Assembly (NCBI GenBank): GCA_023150845.1
Contig: JAKLKD010000014.1
Span: forward strand, 1-54,173
Source: Myxococcota bacterium
GTDB taxonomy: Bacteria; Myxococcota_A; UBA796; CAJQPC01
Length of the DNA stretch: 54,173 bases
Direction: 5' to 3'
How positions within the stretch are numbered: position 1 is the stretch's first letter; each line of letters starts with the position of its first letter. The notes under the pieces are model-generated. The model was not told where the DNA came from. It saw only the letters and a list, made by a program, of their open reading frames with translations, and ran no database searches. This document shows, piece by piece, positions 24,992 to 33,765 of this stretch. Made by a program: the position numbers and the translations under genes.

Positions 24992-25815
24992 TGCTGGGCG
25001 TCGGGCTCCTCCTCTCGGCGGCCTTGGCGGCGGAGCTGCCCGGCGCCGCCGCCGCGGGGCTCAAGTCTGAGGTCGGCGCCGAGGCCACGGTGATCTGCTC
25101 CCGGCACGTCCGGGTGCAGGTCAGCCCCTTGAGCCCGCCGGGCCCCCTCGACCTCGACGCCGCCCGGGCCAAGAAGGACAAAGACGACGCCTTGGCCTAC
25201 GCCGACGTGCCGCGGGTGGACGGCCAGGGCGGGGTGCGGGGCACGGCGGACCTCCTCGCGCTCTCCCAAGCCCGGGGCTACTTCAACAGCGAGCAGCACC
25301 AGATCTGGGCCTGGGCGGCCTCGGCTCGGGTCGGCGGCGCCGTCTCTCCGGCCTGGCTCATGGAGCTGGAGCCCTTCGGGGGCACCGCCGGGAACGGCCC
25401 TGACCTCCTGCCCTTCGGCGGCCCGGGCGAGCGCCTCTCGACCATCGCCGTCGCCCACGACACGGACTGGCTCTTGGGTCGGCTCTTCGGCCTCGGCCCC
25501 CTCGCGGGGCTCGCCACCATCGACGCCGAGGCGGCTTACCAGCTCAAGCGCCTAGGCGCCGCCGGGCTCATGCGGCCCACCGCCGCCGAGAAGCTCAACC
25601 CCGCCAAACCCGTCGCGCACCCTGTCGTCGACGCCAAGATCACCGAGCTCCTCTGGGACACCTCTGAGGAGCTCTACGGCGGCGCCATGGGCCTAAGCCA
25701 AGGCGTGTACGGCTGGGAGGTGGCCTACACCCCCAACTACTCGCCCACCGCCCCCGACGGCGCCCGAGGCAAGGCCTGGTGGACGGAGCCCGGCTGCACG
25801 CTCAGCGCCGACTGA
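24991..25815 (+). CDS. secreted protein of unknown function
   Basis: The ATG at 24991 overlaps the aspS stop by one base (TGATG). The 274-residue product starts with a Sec signal (MLGVGLLLSAALAAE) and has two later cysteines (VICSRH near 37 and EPGC near the C terminus) that could pair. The middle part is rich in Trp and Gly (IWAWAASARVGG, MELEPFGG), and ELLWDTSEELYGG with GVYGWEVAYTPNYS closes the protein. The family was not recognised. Coupling to aspS need not mean a functional link. The protein is expected in the periplasm. Confidence 0.72.
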   Translation: MLGVGLLLSAALAAELPGAAAAGLKSEVGAEATVICSRHVRVQVSPLSPPGPLDLDAARAKKDKDDALAYADVPRVDGQGGVRGTADLLALSQARGYFNSEQHQIWAWAASARVGGAVSPAWLMELEPFGGTAGNGPDLLPFGGPGERLSTIAVAHDTDWLLGRLFGLGPLAGLATIDAEAAYQLKRLGAAGLMRPTAAEKLNPAKPVAHPVVDAKITELLWDTSEELYGGAMGLSQGVYGWEVAYTPNYSPTAPDGARGKAWWTEPGCTLSAD

Positions 25816-25934
25816 GCCGCCGCGGGCTGAACCGCCTCGAACCTGATCAAGGTCCTGGTGGCGCGCGCCTCGCCGACGACCCCGAGCGGCGCCGAGCGGA
25901 GCGCGGAGCCTGGGCTCGTGGTGGCCTGAAGCGA

Positions 25935-25962
25935 CTCGGGCCCGGACACCGAGGTGCCCGAG
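25935..25962. terminator. bidirectional hairpin between convergent genes
   Basis: CTCGGGC-(14)-GCCCGAG forms a 7-bp stem between the aspS operon and the minus-strand ATPase-SLOG gene. No T tract is present on either side. Confidence 0.45.
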
Positions 25963-25990
25963 CCCGATCGTGGGGTCACGCCTGGGGAGC

Positions 25991-27250
25991 TCAGCTCGCG
26001 GCGTGCTGCCCGAAGCTGCGCTCGAAGAGGGCGTTCACCGCGCGGGCGCCGGCCTCGGTGAGGTACCGGGTACCCGTGCCGCAGAAGTGGGGGCTCTCGA
26101 TGACGGCGACGCCAGCGACCCAGCGCTCACCCGTCCAGTGGAACCAGGACTCCTTCTCTTGATCGTAGACCCAGAGATCCTTGTGCCACATGCGCGCGAG
26201 CTCAACGGACCAGCCCGTGCCGCCGGTCACCGTGCCGTCGTCGAGGATCGTGCCCACGACGAAGACCTGCTGGGCCCGGCTCACCTGATGCCACAAGCTC
26301 TGGAGCACACGACGGATCATCGTGCCCTCGGAGTAGGTGCGGTTCAGGCGCTTGGAGACGTAGACCAACGACACGTCACCGGCGGCCAGCTCACGCTCGG
26401 CCAACATGTGGCGGCCGCGCTCGCGGACCTGCTTGTGCCCGTCGAAGGTGAAGTTCATCTCGGTGACGCCGAAGCGCTCGGCGGCCTCGCCGAAGACGGC
26501 CTCCGCGCCCGGGGCGCCGCCGGAGTACACCGTGCAGTCCGCGGGCTTCGGAGAGGGCGGGGCCGAGGCCGCGTCCCAAGTGTCCTCGCCAGAGAGCAGC
26601 ATGGTGCTGGGGTCGAGCTGGAGGCCCATGGCCTCCGCCGCCGCGCCACCCGCGCGCTCCACCTTGAGCTCGATGACGGTGTCAACGGGGTCGAGGCGGA
26701 TGAGGGTGTCCCAGGCGCTCTCGGTGCCGATGGCGGCGCCGCCGTCTACGCGGGCGGACGTCCAGATCGACAGGTTGCGGGCCTTGGCCAGCTCCGCGAG
26801 GCCCTTGACCTCGGCCTCGTTGGCCGTGTCAAAGCCGTCCACCACGACGAGGTCGGGCACGAAGTGCATGACGTCGGCGGTGAAGCTGATGGCCTTGTCC
26901 AGATCCGCCGCGCCGAAGCCGCGGTCGAGGTAACACTGGACGAGGCGACCCTTCTCGATCTTGACCAGGGCGCGGTCGCGGTCGGGGCCCTTGAGCCGGG
27001 ACACGCGGGCGATGCCCTCGAAGATCTCGCTGTAGAAGGTGCGGACGTGCTCCGCGCCCTCACGGAGGGAGATGTGAAGCACCTTCTGGTCGCGGAAGAG
27101 GCGATCAAGGGCGACGTGCACGAGGAGGGCGCTCTTGCCCACCCCGGCGCGACCGATGATCGCTCCGAGCTGACCGTTGGCGAGCCCACCGTTGGTGGAC
27201 CGCTCGAAGATGCGCATGGGGCTGCGCTCGAAGAGCTCTGCGTACGACAT
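25991..27250 (-). CDS. RecA/KaiC-like ATPase fused to a SLOG-like nucleotide-binding domain
   Basis: The 419-residue protein has two halves. Residues 1-230 form a RecA/KaiC-like P-loop domain with Walker A GRAGVGKS (33-40) and Walker B LVVVD (134-138). Residues 239-405 match the SLOG (YspA/LOG-like) Rossmann fold: TVYSGGAPGAE (240-250), YVSKRLNRTYSEGTMIRR, VFVVGTI, TGGTGWSVELA (342-352) and a late CGTGTRYLTEAG. SLOG domains are known as sensors or processors of nucleotide-derived signals, often in conflict systems. The gene starts 11 bases after the fusA stop, with GAGGAG before its ATG, so it is co-transcribed with a translation factor. A link to ribosome status or nucleotide sensing is a guess. 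No transmembrane part. Confidence 0.75.
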   Translation of the reverse strand: MSYAELFERSPMRIFERSTNGGLANGQLGAIIGRAGVGKSALLVHVALDRLFRDQKVLHISLREGAEHVRTFYSEIFEGIARVSRLKGPDRDRALVKIEKGRLVQCYLDRGFGAADLDKAISFTADVMHFVPDLVVVDGFDTANEAEVKGLAELAKARNLSIWTSARVDGGAAIGTESAWDTLIRLDPVDTVIELKVERAGGAAAEAMGLQLDPSTMLLSGEDTWDAASAPPSPKPADCTVYSGGAPGAEAVFGEAAERFGVTEMNFTFDGHKQVRERGRHMLAERELAAGDVSLVYVSKRLNRTYSEGTMIRRVLQSLWHQVSRAQQVFVVGTILDDGTVTGGTGWSVELARMWHKDLWVYDQEKESWFHWTGERWVAGVAVIESPHFCGTGTRYLTEAGARAVNALFERSFGQHAAS

Positions 27251-27261
27251 GGCTAGACTCC

Positions 27262-29340
27262 TCAGCTCGCCTTCTTGCTGGCTTCGAACTTCTTGATGAG
27301 GTCTTCGGTGACGCTCTGCGGCGCCGCGGCGTACCGGGAGAACTCCATCGTGAACTCAGCCTTGCCCTGGGTGGCGGAGCGGAGCACCGTCGCGTAGCCG
27401 AACATCTCGGCCAGCGGGACCTCAGCCTCGACCGCAGAGTAGCCATCCGCCTCAGTGGAGCCTAGCACGATGCCGCGACGCTGCATGAGCGTACCGACCA
27501 TGTTGCCATAAAACTCCGCCGGGCCTTCAAGCGCGACCTTCATGATGGGCTCAAGCACGATGGGCTTGGCCTTGAAGTAGATCTCGCGGAAGGCGCCACG
27601 GGCGGCCTCTTGGAAGGCCTGGTCGCTGGAGTCAACGGCGTGGAACCCGCCGTCGTTCAGCACGATCCGGAAGCCCATGACCTGCGCGCCGATGAGCCGA
27701 CCCTTCTCGAACATGGAGCGGAAGCCCTTGTCGACCGCGCCGATGAACTCGCGGGGGATCGAGCCGCCGACCACCTCGTCAACGAACTCGTAGGTGTTCG
27801 TCTCGTTGGGCTCGAAGTAGCCCGCGACCTTGCCGTACTGGCCAGAGCCGCCGGTCTGCTTCTTGTGCGTGTAGTTGTAGTCGGCGCGCTGGCTGATGGC
27901 CTCGCGGTACGCGACGCGGGGCGGGGACACCTCGACGTCCACGCCGTACTCACGCTTCATCCGCTCGATGTAGATGTCGAGGTGCAGCTCACCCATGCCC
28001 CAGATGATCGTCTCGCCGGTCTCGGGGTCCGAGGAGAGGCGGAACGTGGGGTCTTCCTTGGTGAAGCGCTTGAGCGCCTTCGCCATGTTGTTCTGGGACT
28101 TGCTGTCCTTCGGGTTCACCGTGAGCGAGATCACCGCGGCGGGGACGTGGATAGACGTCATCGCCATGTTGACCGAGCCGTCGGTGAAGGTGTCACCGGA
28201 GAAGCAGTCCACGCCGAAGAGCGCCACGATGTCGCCCGCGCACGCGTCCTCGATGTCCTCCATCTCGTTGGAGTGCATCCGGACGAGGCGGCCGACCTTC
28301 ACCTTCTGGCCCGAGCGGGCGTTGATGATGGTGTCGCCCTTCCGCAGGGTGCCCTGGTAGATGCGCACGTAGGTGAGCTGGCCGTAACGACCATCCTCAA
28401 GCTTGAACGCGAGCACGGCGAGGTACTTCGACGGGTCGGACGGGATGATCATGTCCGAGTTGTCGTCGAGGTTGATCGCGTGGTTCTCGACGTCCGGCGG
28501 CGCGGGCAAGAACTCGAGCACGCCGTCGAGGAGCTTCTGCACGCCCTTGTTCTTGTAGGCCGAGCCCAGCATGACGGGCACGATCTTGAGGCTGATGGTG
28601 GCCTTACGGATGGCGGTGCGGAGGATCTCCTCGGTCACCTCCTCCATCAGGATGGCCTCGGTCAGCTCGTCGGAGAACATCGAGACCGAGTCGAGCATCT
28701 TCTCGCGGTACTCGTTGGCCTGATCGACGTACTCGGCGGGGATCTCCTCCTCGCGGATCTGCTCGCCCTTGTCACCGTCGAAGTAGTAGGCCTTCATGGT
28801 GATGAGGTCGATGATGCCGGCGAAGTCGTCCTCGAGCCCGATCGGGAGCTGGAGCATCACGGACTTGTGCCCGAGCTTCTCCTGGATCTGGCCGGCGACG
28901 CGGATGGGGTTCGCGCCCTTACGATCGCACTTGTTGACGAAGGCGATGCGGGGGACGCCGTAACGCTTCATCTGGCGGTCGACGGTCAGCGACTGCGACT
29001 GCACGCCGGCCACCGAGCACAACACCAAGATCGCGCCGTCGAGAACGCGCAGCGCGCGCTCGACCTCGATCGTGAAGTCGACGTGCCCGGGGGTGTCGAT
29101 GATGTTGATGAAGCTGTCCTTCCAGTTGCAGTACGTGGCTGCAGACTGGATGGTGATCCCGCGCTCACGCTCGAGGTCCATGGAGTCCATCGTCGCGCCG
29201 ACGCCGTCCTTGCCCTTCACCTCGTGGATCGCGCGGATCCGGTTGGTGTAGAAGAGGATGCGCTCGGTCAGCGTGGTCTTGCCGGAGTCGATGTGGGCGC
29301 TGATGCCGATATTACGAATTTTGCTGAGCTGGGTGATCAC
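27262..29340 (-). CDS. fusA: elongation factor G of the spdEFG1/mitochondrial EFG1 type
   Basis: The 692-residue GTPase moves tRNA and mRNA through the ribosome. G1 is AHIDSGKTT (15-23), then [19 protein letters not shown] and NKCD, followed by EF-G domains II-V with GGSGQYGKV in domain IV. Signature stretches such as [28 protein letters not shown] and [18 protein letters not shown] match mitochondrial EFG1 and the EFG1 of spirochaetes, planctomycetes and deltaproteobacteria rather than the common bacterial EF-G; this is from memory of those families. The start is GTG with GGAG six bases upstream. The usual rpsL-rpsG-tufA neighbours are absent from this locus. Confidence 0.93.
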   Translation of the reverse strand: MITQLSKIRNIGISAHIDSGKTTLTERILFYTNRIRAIHEVKGKDGVGATMDSMDLERERGITIQSAATYCNWKDSFINIIDTPGHVDFTIEVERALRVLDGAILVLCSVAGVQSQSLTVDRQMKRYGVPRIAFVNKCDRKGANPIRVAGQIQEKLGHKSVMLQLPIGLEDDFAGIIDLITMKAYYFDGDKGEQIREEEIPAEYVDQANEYREKMLDSVSMFSDELTEAILMEEVTEEILRTAIRKATISLKIVPVMLGSAYKNKGVQKLLDGVLEFLPAPPDVENHAINLDDNSDMIIPSDPSKYLAVLAFKLEDGRYGQLTYVRIYQGTLRKGDTIINARSGQKVKVGRLVRMHSNEMEDIEDACAGDIVALFGVDCFSGDTFTDGSVNMAMTSIHVPAAVISLTVNPKDSKSQNNMAKALKRFTKEDPTFRLSSDPETGETIIWGMGELHLDIYIERMKREYGVDVEVSPPRVAYREAISQRADYNYTHKKQTGGSGQYGKVAGYFEPNETNTYEFVDEVVGGSIPREFIGAVDKGFRSMFEKGRLIGAQVMGFRIVLNDGGFHAVDSSDQAFQEAARGAFREIYFKAKPIVLEPIMKVALEGPAEFYGNMVGTLMQRRGIVLGSTEADGYSAVEAEVPLAEMFGYATVLRSATQGKAEFTMEFSRYAAAPQSVTEDLIKKFEASKKAS

Positions 29341-29503
29341 CGCTCGCTCCAGAGTCGGTTCGATTGAGCGGCCCTGCTATCATGACGCGGCCCTCGCGCA
29401 AGGTGTAAGTCGTCTAGGCGGGGGCTCGTTGCCAGGCTGTCACTCGTAGAAGCTCGCGTAGAAGCGCGCTTGCGAGCGGCTGTGCGCGGTCATAAAGTCA
29501 GGA

Positions 29504-29520
29504 CGTCCCATCGCGGGACG
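29504..29520 (+). other. small hairpin in the leader of the short lipoprotein gene
   Basis: CGTCCC-ATCGC-GGGACG forms a 6-bp stem ending 10 bases before the AAGGAG ribosome-binding site at 29531-29536. It may affect translation. No clear promoter was found in 29341-29542 for either divergent gene. Confidence 0.3.
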
Positions 29521-29542
29521 CGAACCAACCAAGGAGAGTGTG

Positions 29543-29920
29543 ATGAAGCGCCTCGCGTCGAGCCTGGTTTTGGGCTCTGTGGCAGTGTTCAGTCTGGCCT
29601 GTGGCATGTTGGGCGGGGAGGAGGCCGAGGTCGAGCTGACCCCCGTGGCCGAGGAGGCCCCCGCTGAGGCCGCTCCCGTCGAGCCGCCGCCCCCGGTCGA
29701 GCCCGTCGCCCCGGTCGAGGAGGCCCCCGCGGGCGCGCCGGAGCCTGAGGCTGAGAAGGAGGAGGCCCCCGCGGCCGCCCCGGCGAAGTCCACCACCCGC
29801 TCGGCCCCCCTCGCCCCGACCAAGCGCCCCCCGCCGGTGCAGAACAACCAGCCCGGCAAGAAGCAGGGCGGCGGCGGCAACAACGCCGACGCCCAGGAAG
29901 GCGGCTCTCGCCGTCGCTGA
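29543..29920 (+). CDS. short Pro/Ala/Glu-rich lipoprotein
   Basis: AAGGAG six bases upstream selects ATG 29543; a GTG one codon earlier is less likely. The 125-residue product has a lipoprotein signal (MKRLASSLVLGSVAVFSLAC). The mature part is a disordered stalk of Pro, Ala, Glu and Val (EEAPAEAAPVEPPPPVEP), then a basic, Gly/Asn-rich tail ending GGSRRR. It has no recognisable domain. Such proteins can span the periplasm or bind peptidoglycan by charge. It is divergent from fusA and converges on the hydroxylase beta gene. Confidence 0.75.
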   Translation: MKRLASSLVLGSVAVFSLACGMLGGEEAEVELTPVAEEAPAEAAPVEPPPPVEPVAPVEEAPAGAPEPEAEKEEAPAAAPAKSTTRSAPLAPTKRPPPVQNNQPGKKQGGGGNNADAQEGGSRRR

Positions 29921-29934
29921 CCTCGGGTCAGCGC

Positions 29935-30945
29935 TCAGGCGCTCGCGGCGCGCAGCTCCTGGAGCGCGCGCCGCGTGAACACCCCGGCCATGGCACGGCG
30001 CCAGTCGGGGTCACCGATGATCGAGCCCTGGGGACGGGTCTGCTTGTGAACCAGGGCGGCGATCGCGTCGATGCCCTCGTCGGTGAGCGGGCGGCCCAGC
30101 CACTCGTCTAAGCCCCGCACGGGCTTGGGCTGGGGGTTGATCGCGCCGATGACGATCTCCAGGGCCTGGGGCGCGTCGCCCTCCCAGGCCCCGGTCACGG
30201 CGACGGAGAGCTCGGGGAAGTCGATGGAACCCCGGGTGCGGAGCTTGTGGTAGTGGCCGCGGAAGCCCGCGGCGGGCTTGGGGACACGCAGCTCGGTGAG
30301 CAGCTCGCCGGGGGTGAGGGTGAGGTGGTCAAAGCCGTTGTAGCGGTAGAGCTCCCGCAGCGAGACCTCCCGCTCACCGCCGAGGCCGACGAGGCGCAGG
30401 CGGGCGTCTAAGGCGAGGAGCACCGGCACGCAGTCGCTCGACTGGGCCGCCACGCAGGTCTTGGGGCCGCCGACGACGTGGCACCAGGTCCCCTCCTTCT
30501 TCAGGCAGTAGCCGAGGGCCTGACGCCAGGACTCGGTCTGGTTGTAGAAGAGGCAGCGGGTGTCGAGGAGCACGTTGCCGCCGATCGTGCCCATGTGGCG
30601 GATCTGGGGCCCGGCGACCTTGCCCGCGGCGACGGCCAGGGGCGGCAGGACGGCCTGGATGAGGGGGTGGTCGGCGAGGGTCTGGAGCTTCACGCCAGCG
30701 TCGATGCGCAGGCTGTCGCCCTCATCGACGATCTCAGGCCGGGGCAAAGCCAGCGAGATCAGGTGCTTGGGCGTGAACAGGCGGTGCTTGATGTTGGGCA
30801 GGAGGTCGGTGCCGCCCGCGAGGTACATCGCTGACCACACCGCGTCTTTGCCCCGGCCTTCAGCGCCGCCGTGGCCATGCCACAGCTCGACGGCCTCTTG
30901 GGCGCTCCGGGCGCGGTGAACTTGGAACTCAGGCATCCTCAGCAT
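29935..30945 (-). CDS. FAD- and 4Fe-4S-binding beta subunit, 4-hydroxybenzoyl-CoA reductase type
   Basis: The 336-residue protein is a molybdenum-hydroxylase FAD subunit: AGGTDLLPNIK near 43-53 and the IRHMGTIGGNVLL loop (115-127) bind FAD. It also has the insertion typical of the 4-hydroxybenzoyl-CoA reductase beta subunit. Cysteines 131, 147, 155 and 164 are spaced 16, 8 and 9, the same spacing as the four 4Fe-4S ligands of the Thauera enzyme (as remembered: 122, 138, 146, 155). That extra cluster is a mark of this reductase branch, which removes a phenolic hydroxyl using low-potential electrons. The ATG follows a perfect AGGAGG, 9 bases after the gamma-alpha gene. The natural substrate may differ. 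Confidence 0.85.
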   Translation of the reverse strand: MLRMPEFQVHRARSAQEAVELWHGHGGAEGRGKDAVWSAMYLAGGTDLLPNIKHRLFTPKHLISLALPRPEIVDEGDSLRIDAGVKLQTLADHPLIQAVLPPLAVAAGKVAGPQIRHMGTIGGNVLLDTRCLFYNQTESWRQALGYCLKKEGTWCHVVGGPKTCVAAQSSDCVPVLLALDARLRLVGLGGEREVSLRELYRYNGFDHLTLTPGELLTELRVPKPAAGFRGHYHKLRTRGSIDFPELSVAVTGAWEGDAPQALEIVIGAINPQPKPVRGLDEWLGRPLTDEGIDAIAALVHKQTRPQGSIIGDPDWRRAMAGVFTRRALQELRAASA

Positions 30946-30954
30946 GGCGGCCTC

Positions 30955-33765
30955 CTACTTGCTGGCGAGGCGCGCGGCCTCGGCCTGGCCGATCGCGGCG
31001 AGCACCCGGGCGGGCGTGAACGGGATGCGGCGCAAGCGCACACCCACGGCGTCGAAGATCGCGTTGGCGATGGCGGGGATGATGGGGTGCAAGGGGCCCT
31101 CACCGGCCTCTTTGGCGCCGTAGGGGCCGCCGGGATCGATGGTCTCGATGATGTGGGTGAGGATGTCGGGGGTCTCGACCGAGGTGGGGATGCGGTAGTC
31201 GAGGAGGTTCGGGCCGAGGTGCAGGCCGCCCTCACGGAAGGTGTGGGCCTCCATGATCGCCTCGGCGAGGCCCATGTAGACCGAGCCCTCGATCTGGCCC
31301 TCGACGAGCTGGGGGTTGAGCGCCCGGCCGCAGTCGTGCGCCGCCCAGACCTTCTCGACGGTCACCTGGCCGGTCTCGGGATCGACGCTGACCTCGGCGA
31401 CGTGCGCGGTCGTGGAGTAGGCCGGGGACGCCCCGATGCTGCCGCCGCGGTAGTCGCCGCCGAGCTTGCGGGTGCGGTAGGCGCCGACCTCACCGAGGGG
31501 CCCGTAGGCGGCCTCGGCGAGCCAGATGGCGTCCTTGGAGGAGATCTGCCGGCCCGGCTCGTCCTTGTCGTACAAGAAGCCCAAGGCCACGCCGACGCGC
31601 TCCTCGGGGAGCTTCCAGGCCCCGGCGACGCCGCCGATGAGCTTCTGGCGGAGCTTGCGCCCGGCCTCTTGGGCCGCCGTGCCGCACATGAACGTCACCC
31701 GGGAGGAGTAGGCGCCGAGGTCTACGGGGGTGAGGTCGGTGTCGGAGGAGACGACGACGATGTCGTCGGGGAGGATGCCCGTCTCTTCGGCGAGGATGTA
31801 GGCCAACATCCCGTCGCTGCCTTGGCCGATGTCGGACGCGCCGCAGAAGACCGTGAGGCGCCCGCTGCGGTCGGCCTTCACCTGCACCGCCGACTGGGGC
31901 ATCTCGTTGGGGTAGATGGGGTAAGCGGTGCCCGAGATGTACATCGAGCAGGCCACGCCGAGGCCGCGCCCGTAGGGGAGCTTGCCGTGGCGCTCCTTCC
32001 AGCCGGAGCTGCGCTCCACGGCGTCTAAGCAGGCGTTGAGCCCCGTAGACGGCACGAGCTGGCCGTTCACCGTGCGCTGCCCCGACTGGAGCGCGTTCTT
32101 GCGGCGGATCTGGATGGGGTCGAGCTTGAGCTTCTCGGCGAGCTCATCGAGGCCACACTCAAAGGCGAAGCGCGGCTGCACCGAGCCGTGGCCGCGCTTG
32201 GGGCCGCAGCAGGGCTTGTTCGTGTACACCCGCTTGGACTTGAAGCGGTACGAGGCCATGTCTACGGGGCCGGTGAGGAGCTGACCGGCGTAGTAGGTCG
32301 TCACCATGCCGAAGCTGTGGTAGGCGCCGCCGTCGATGAGCACGTCGCTGTCGACGGCCTTGAGCGCGCCGTCGGCGTCCGCGCCCAAGGTCATCTTCAT
32401 CAGCATCGGGTGGCGGCCGCGGTGGCTGTAGAAGACCTCCTCGCGGGTGTAGAGGATCTTCACCGGGCGGTTCGCCTTGCGGGAGAGCGCCGCGGCGCAG
32501 AACTCCAGGTCGAAGGGCTCGGACTTGCCGCCGAAGGCGCCGCCCAAGACCGGCTGGATGACGCGGATCTTGGAGGTGGGCAGGCCGAGCACCCGGGAGA
32601 GCTCGCGGTGGAGGTAGTGCGGCACCTGGGTCGCCGACCAGAGGGTGAGCTGGCCGTCGGGGTTGAAGGTCGCCAAGGCGCAGTGGGGCTCGATGGGCGC
32701 GTGGGTGGAGCCCTCGTAGAACCACTCGCCGCTCACCACGGCGGCGCTCGCGGCGAGGTTGGCGTCTACGTCGCCGAAGTCAAGCGCGACCTCTTTACAC
32801 ACGTTGTCTTGGCGGGGGCGGCCCTTCCAGTCGGTCTCGTGGATGAGCGGGGCGCCGTCCTTCAAGGCGTCTTCAGGCTCGACCGCCGCGGGCAGCACCT
32901 CGTAGTCCACCTCGATGAGCGCCAGCGCCTTGATCGCCGTGTCTTCGTCCACCGCCGCCACCGCCGCCACGGCGTCGCCGATGTAGCGCACCTTGTCGAT
33001 GGCCAAGGCCGTCTCGTCGGGCGTCCAGGGGATGACGCAGTAGGGCGTCGGGAGCTCGCTGCCGACGAGCACGGCGTAGACCCCAGGCAGGGCCTCGGCG
33101 CGCTCGGTGCGGATCGCCCGGATGCGGGCGTGGGCGTGGGGCGAACGGAGGATCTTGCCGTGCGCCATACGCGGCAGGGTGATGTCGTCGGTGTAGATGG
33201 CCTCGCCCGTGGCCTTCTGGATGGAGTCGGCCTTGCGGCCCCGGGCGCCGAGCACCAAGAAGCCCTCAGCGGGCTCGCCGTAGCGCACCGGGGACTGGCG
33301 ATCGAGGCCCTTGGCGGCCAGGCGCACGGCCTCGAAGATCTTGGTGTAGCCCGTGCAGCGGCAGAGGTTCCCGCCGAGGGCCTCGCGGAGCTGCTCGTCG
33401 CTCGGCTGGGGGCAGCGGTCCAAGAGCGCCTTCGCCGAGAGGATCATCCCCGGCTGGCAGAAGCCGCACTGCAAGGCGCCGCAGACGTCGAAGGCGCGCT
33501 GGATGGGGTGCGGGCCGTCTTTGTCGGCGACGCCCTCGATGGTCGTGATCTCGCTGCCCTCACAGGTCGCCGCCAAGGTGCAGCAGGCGAGCACGGGCTC
33601 CCCATCGCGCAGGACCGTGCAGGCGCCGCAGTCGCCCTTGTCGCAGCCCTGCTTGCTGCCCGTGAGGCCCAGCTCGTAACGGAGCGCCTCTAGGAGCGAC
33701 CAGTGCTGGTGGACCGCGAGCTCGTGGGTCTCACCGTTCACGCGCAGAGGGAGGATGGTCTTCAT
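30955..33765 (-). CDS. fused gamma-alpha subunit of a molybdenum hydroxylase (4-hydroxybenzoyl-CoA reductase type)
   Basis: The ATG at 33765 ([12 protein letters not shown]) gives 936 residues; 47 codons of the longer frame are dropped. Residues 1-160 hold two 2Fe-2S sites: Cys41, Cys46, Cys49 and Cys61 or 62 (QGCDKGDCGACT), and Cys100, Cys103, Cys135 and Cys137 (QCGFCQPG, CRCTGY). Residues from about 165 are the molybdopterin part with the hammerhead AIYTDDITLPRMAHG, the Mo-binding GGAFGGKSE and the late KEAGEG that carries the catalytic Glu. The sum of HcrC and HcrA lengths matches this fusion. The gene overlaps the HD-GYP gene by 35 bases and is followed by the beta gene, so the enzyme is a two-polypeptide version of a normally three-gene system. 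No maturation gene is nearby. Confidence 0.9.
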   Translation of the reverse strand: MKTILPLRVNGETHELAVHQHWSLLEALRYELGLTGSKQGCDKGDCGACTVLRDGEPVLACCTLAATCEGSEITTIEGVADKDGPHPIQRAFDVCGALQCGFCQPGMILSAKALLDRCPQPSDEQLREALGGNLCRCTGYTKIFEAVRLAAKGLDRQSPVRYGEPAEGFLVLGARGRKADSIQKATGEAIYTDDITLPRMAHGKILRSPHAHARIRAIRTERAEALPGVYAVLVGSELPTPYCVIPWTPDETALAIDKVRYIGDAVAAVAAVDEDTAIKALALIEVDYEVLPAAVEPEDALKDGAPLIHETDWKGRPRQDNVCKEVALDFGDVDANLAASAAVVSGEWFYEGSTHAPIEPHCALATFNPDGQLTLWSATQVPHYLHRELSRVLGLPTSKIRVIQPVLGGAFGGKSEPFDLEFCAAALSRKANRPVKILYTREEVFYSHRGRHPMLMKMTLGADADGALKAVDSDVLIDGGAYHSFGMVTTYYAGQLLTGPVDMASYRFKSKRVYTNKPCCGPKRGHGSVQPRFAFECGLDELAEKLKLDPIQIRRKNALQSGQRTVNGQLVPSTGLNACLDAVERSSGWKERHGKLPYGRGLGVACSMYISGTAYPIYPNEMPQSAVQVKADRSGRLTVFCGASDIGQGSDGMLAYILAEETGILPDDIVVVSSDTDLTPVDLGAYSSRVTFMCGTAAQEAGRKLRQKLIGGVAGAWKLPEERVGVALGFLYDKDEPGRQISSKDAIWLAEAAYGPLGEVGAYRTRKLGGDYRGGSIGASPAYSTTAHVAEVSVDPETGQVTVEKVWAAHDCGRALNPQLVEGQIEGSVYMGLAEAIMEAHTFREGGLHLGPNLLDYRIPTSVETPDILTHIIETIDPGGPYGAKEAGEGPLHPIIPAIANAIFDAVGVRLRRIPFTPARVLAAIGQAEAARLASK

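Noticed and set aside
29341-29460. Promoter candidates for fusA
   Set aside because: Only weak hexamers with two to four matches or wrong spacing were found.
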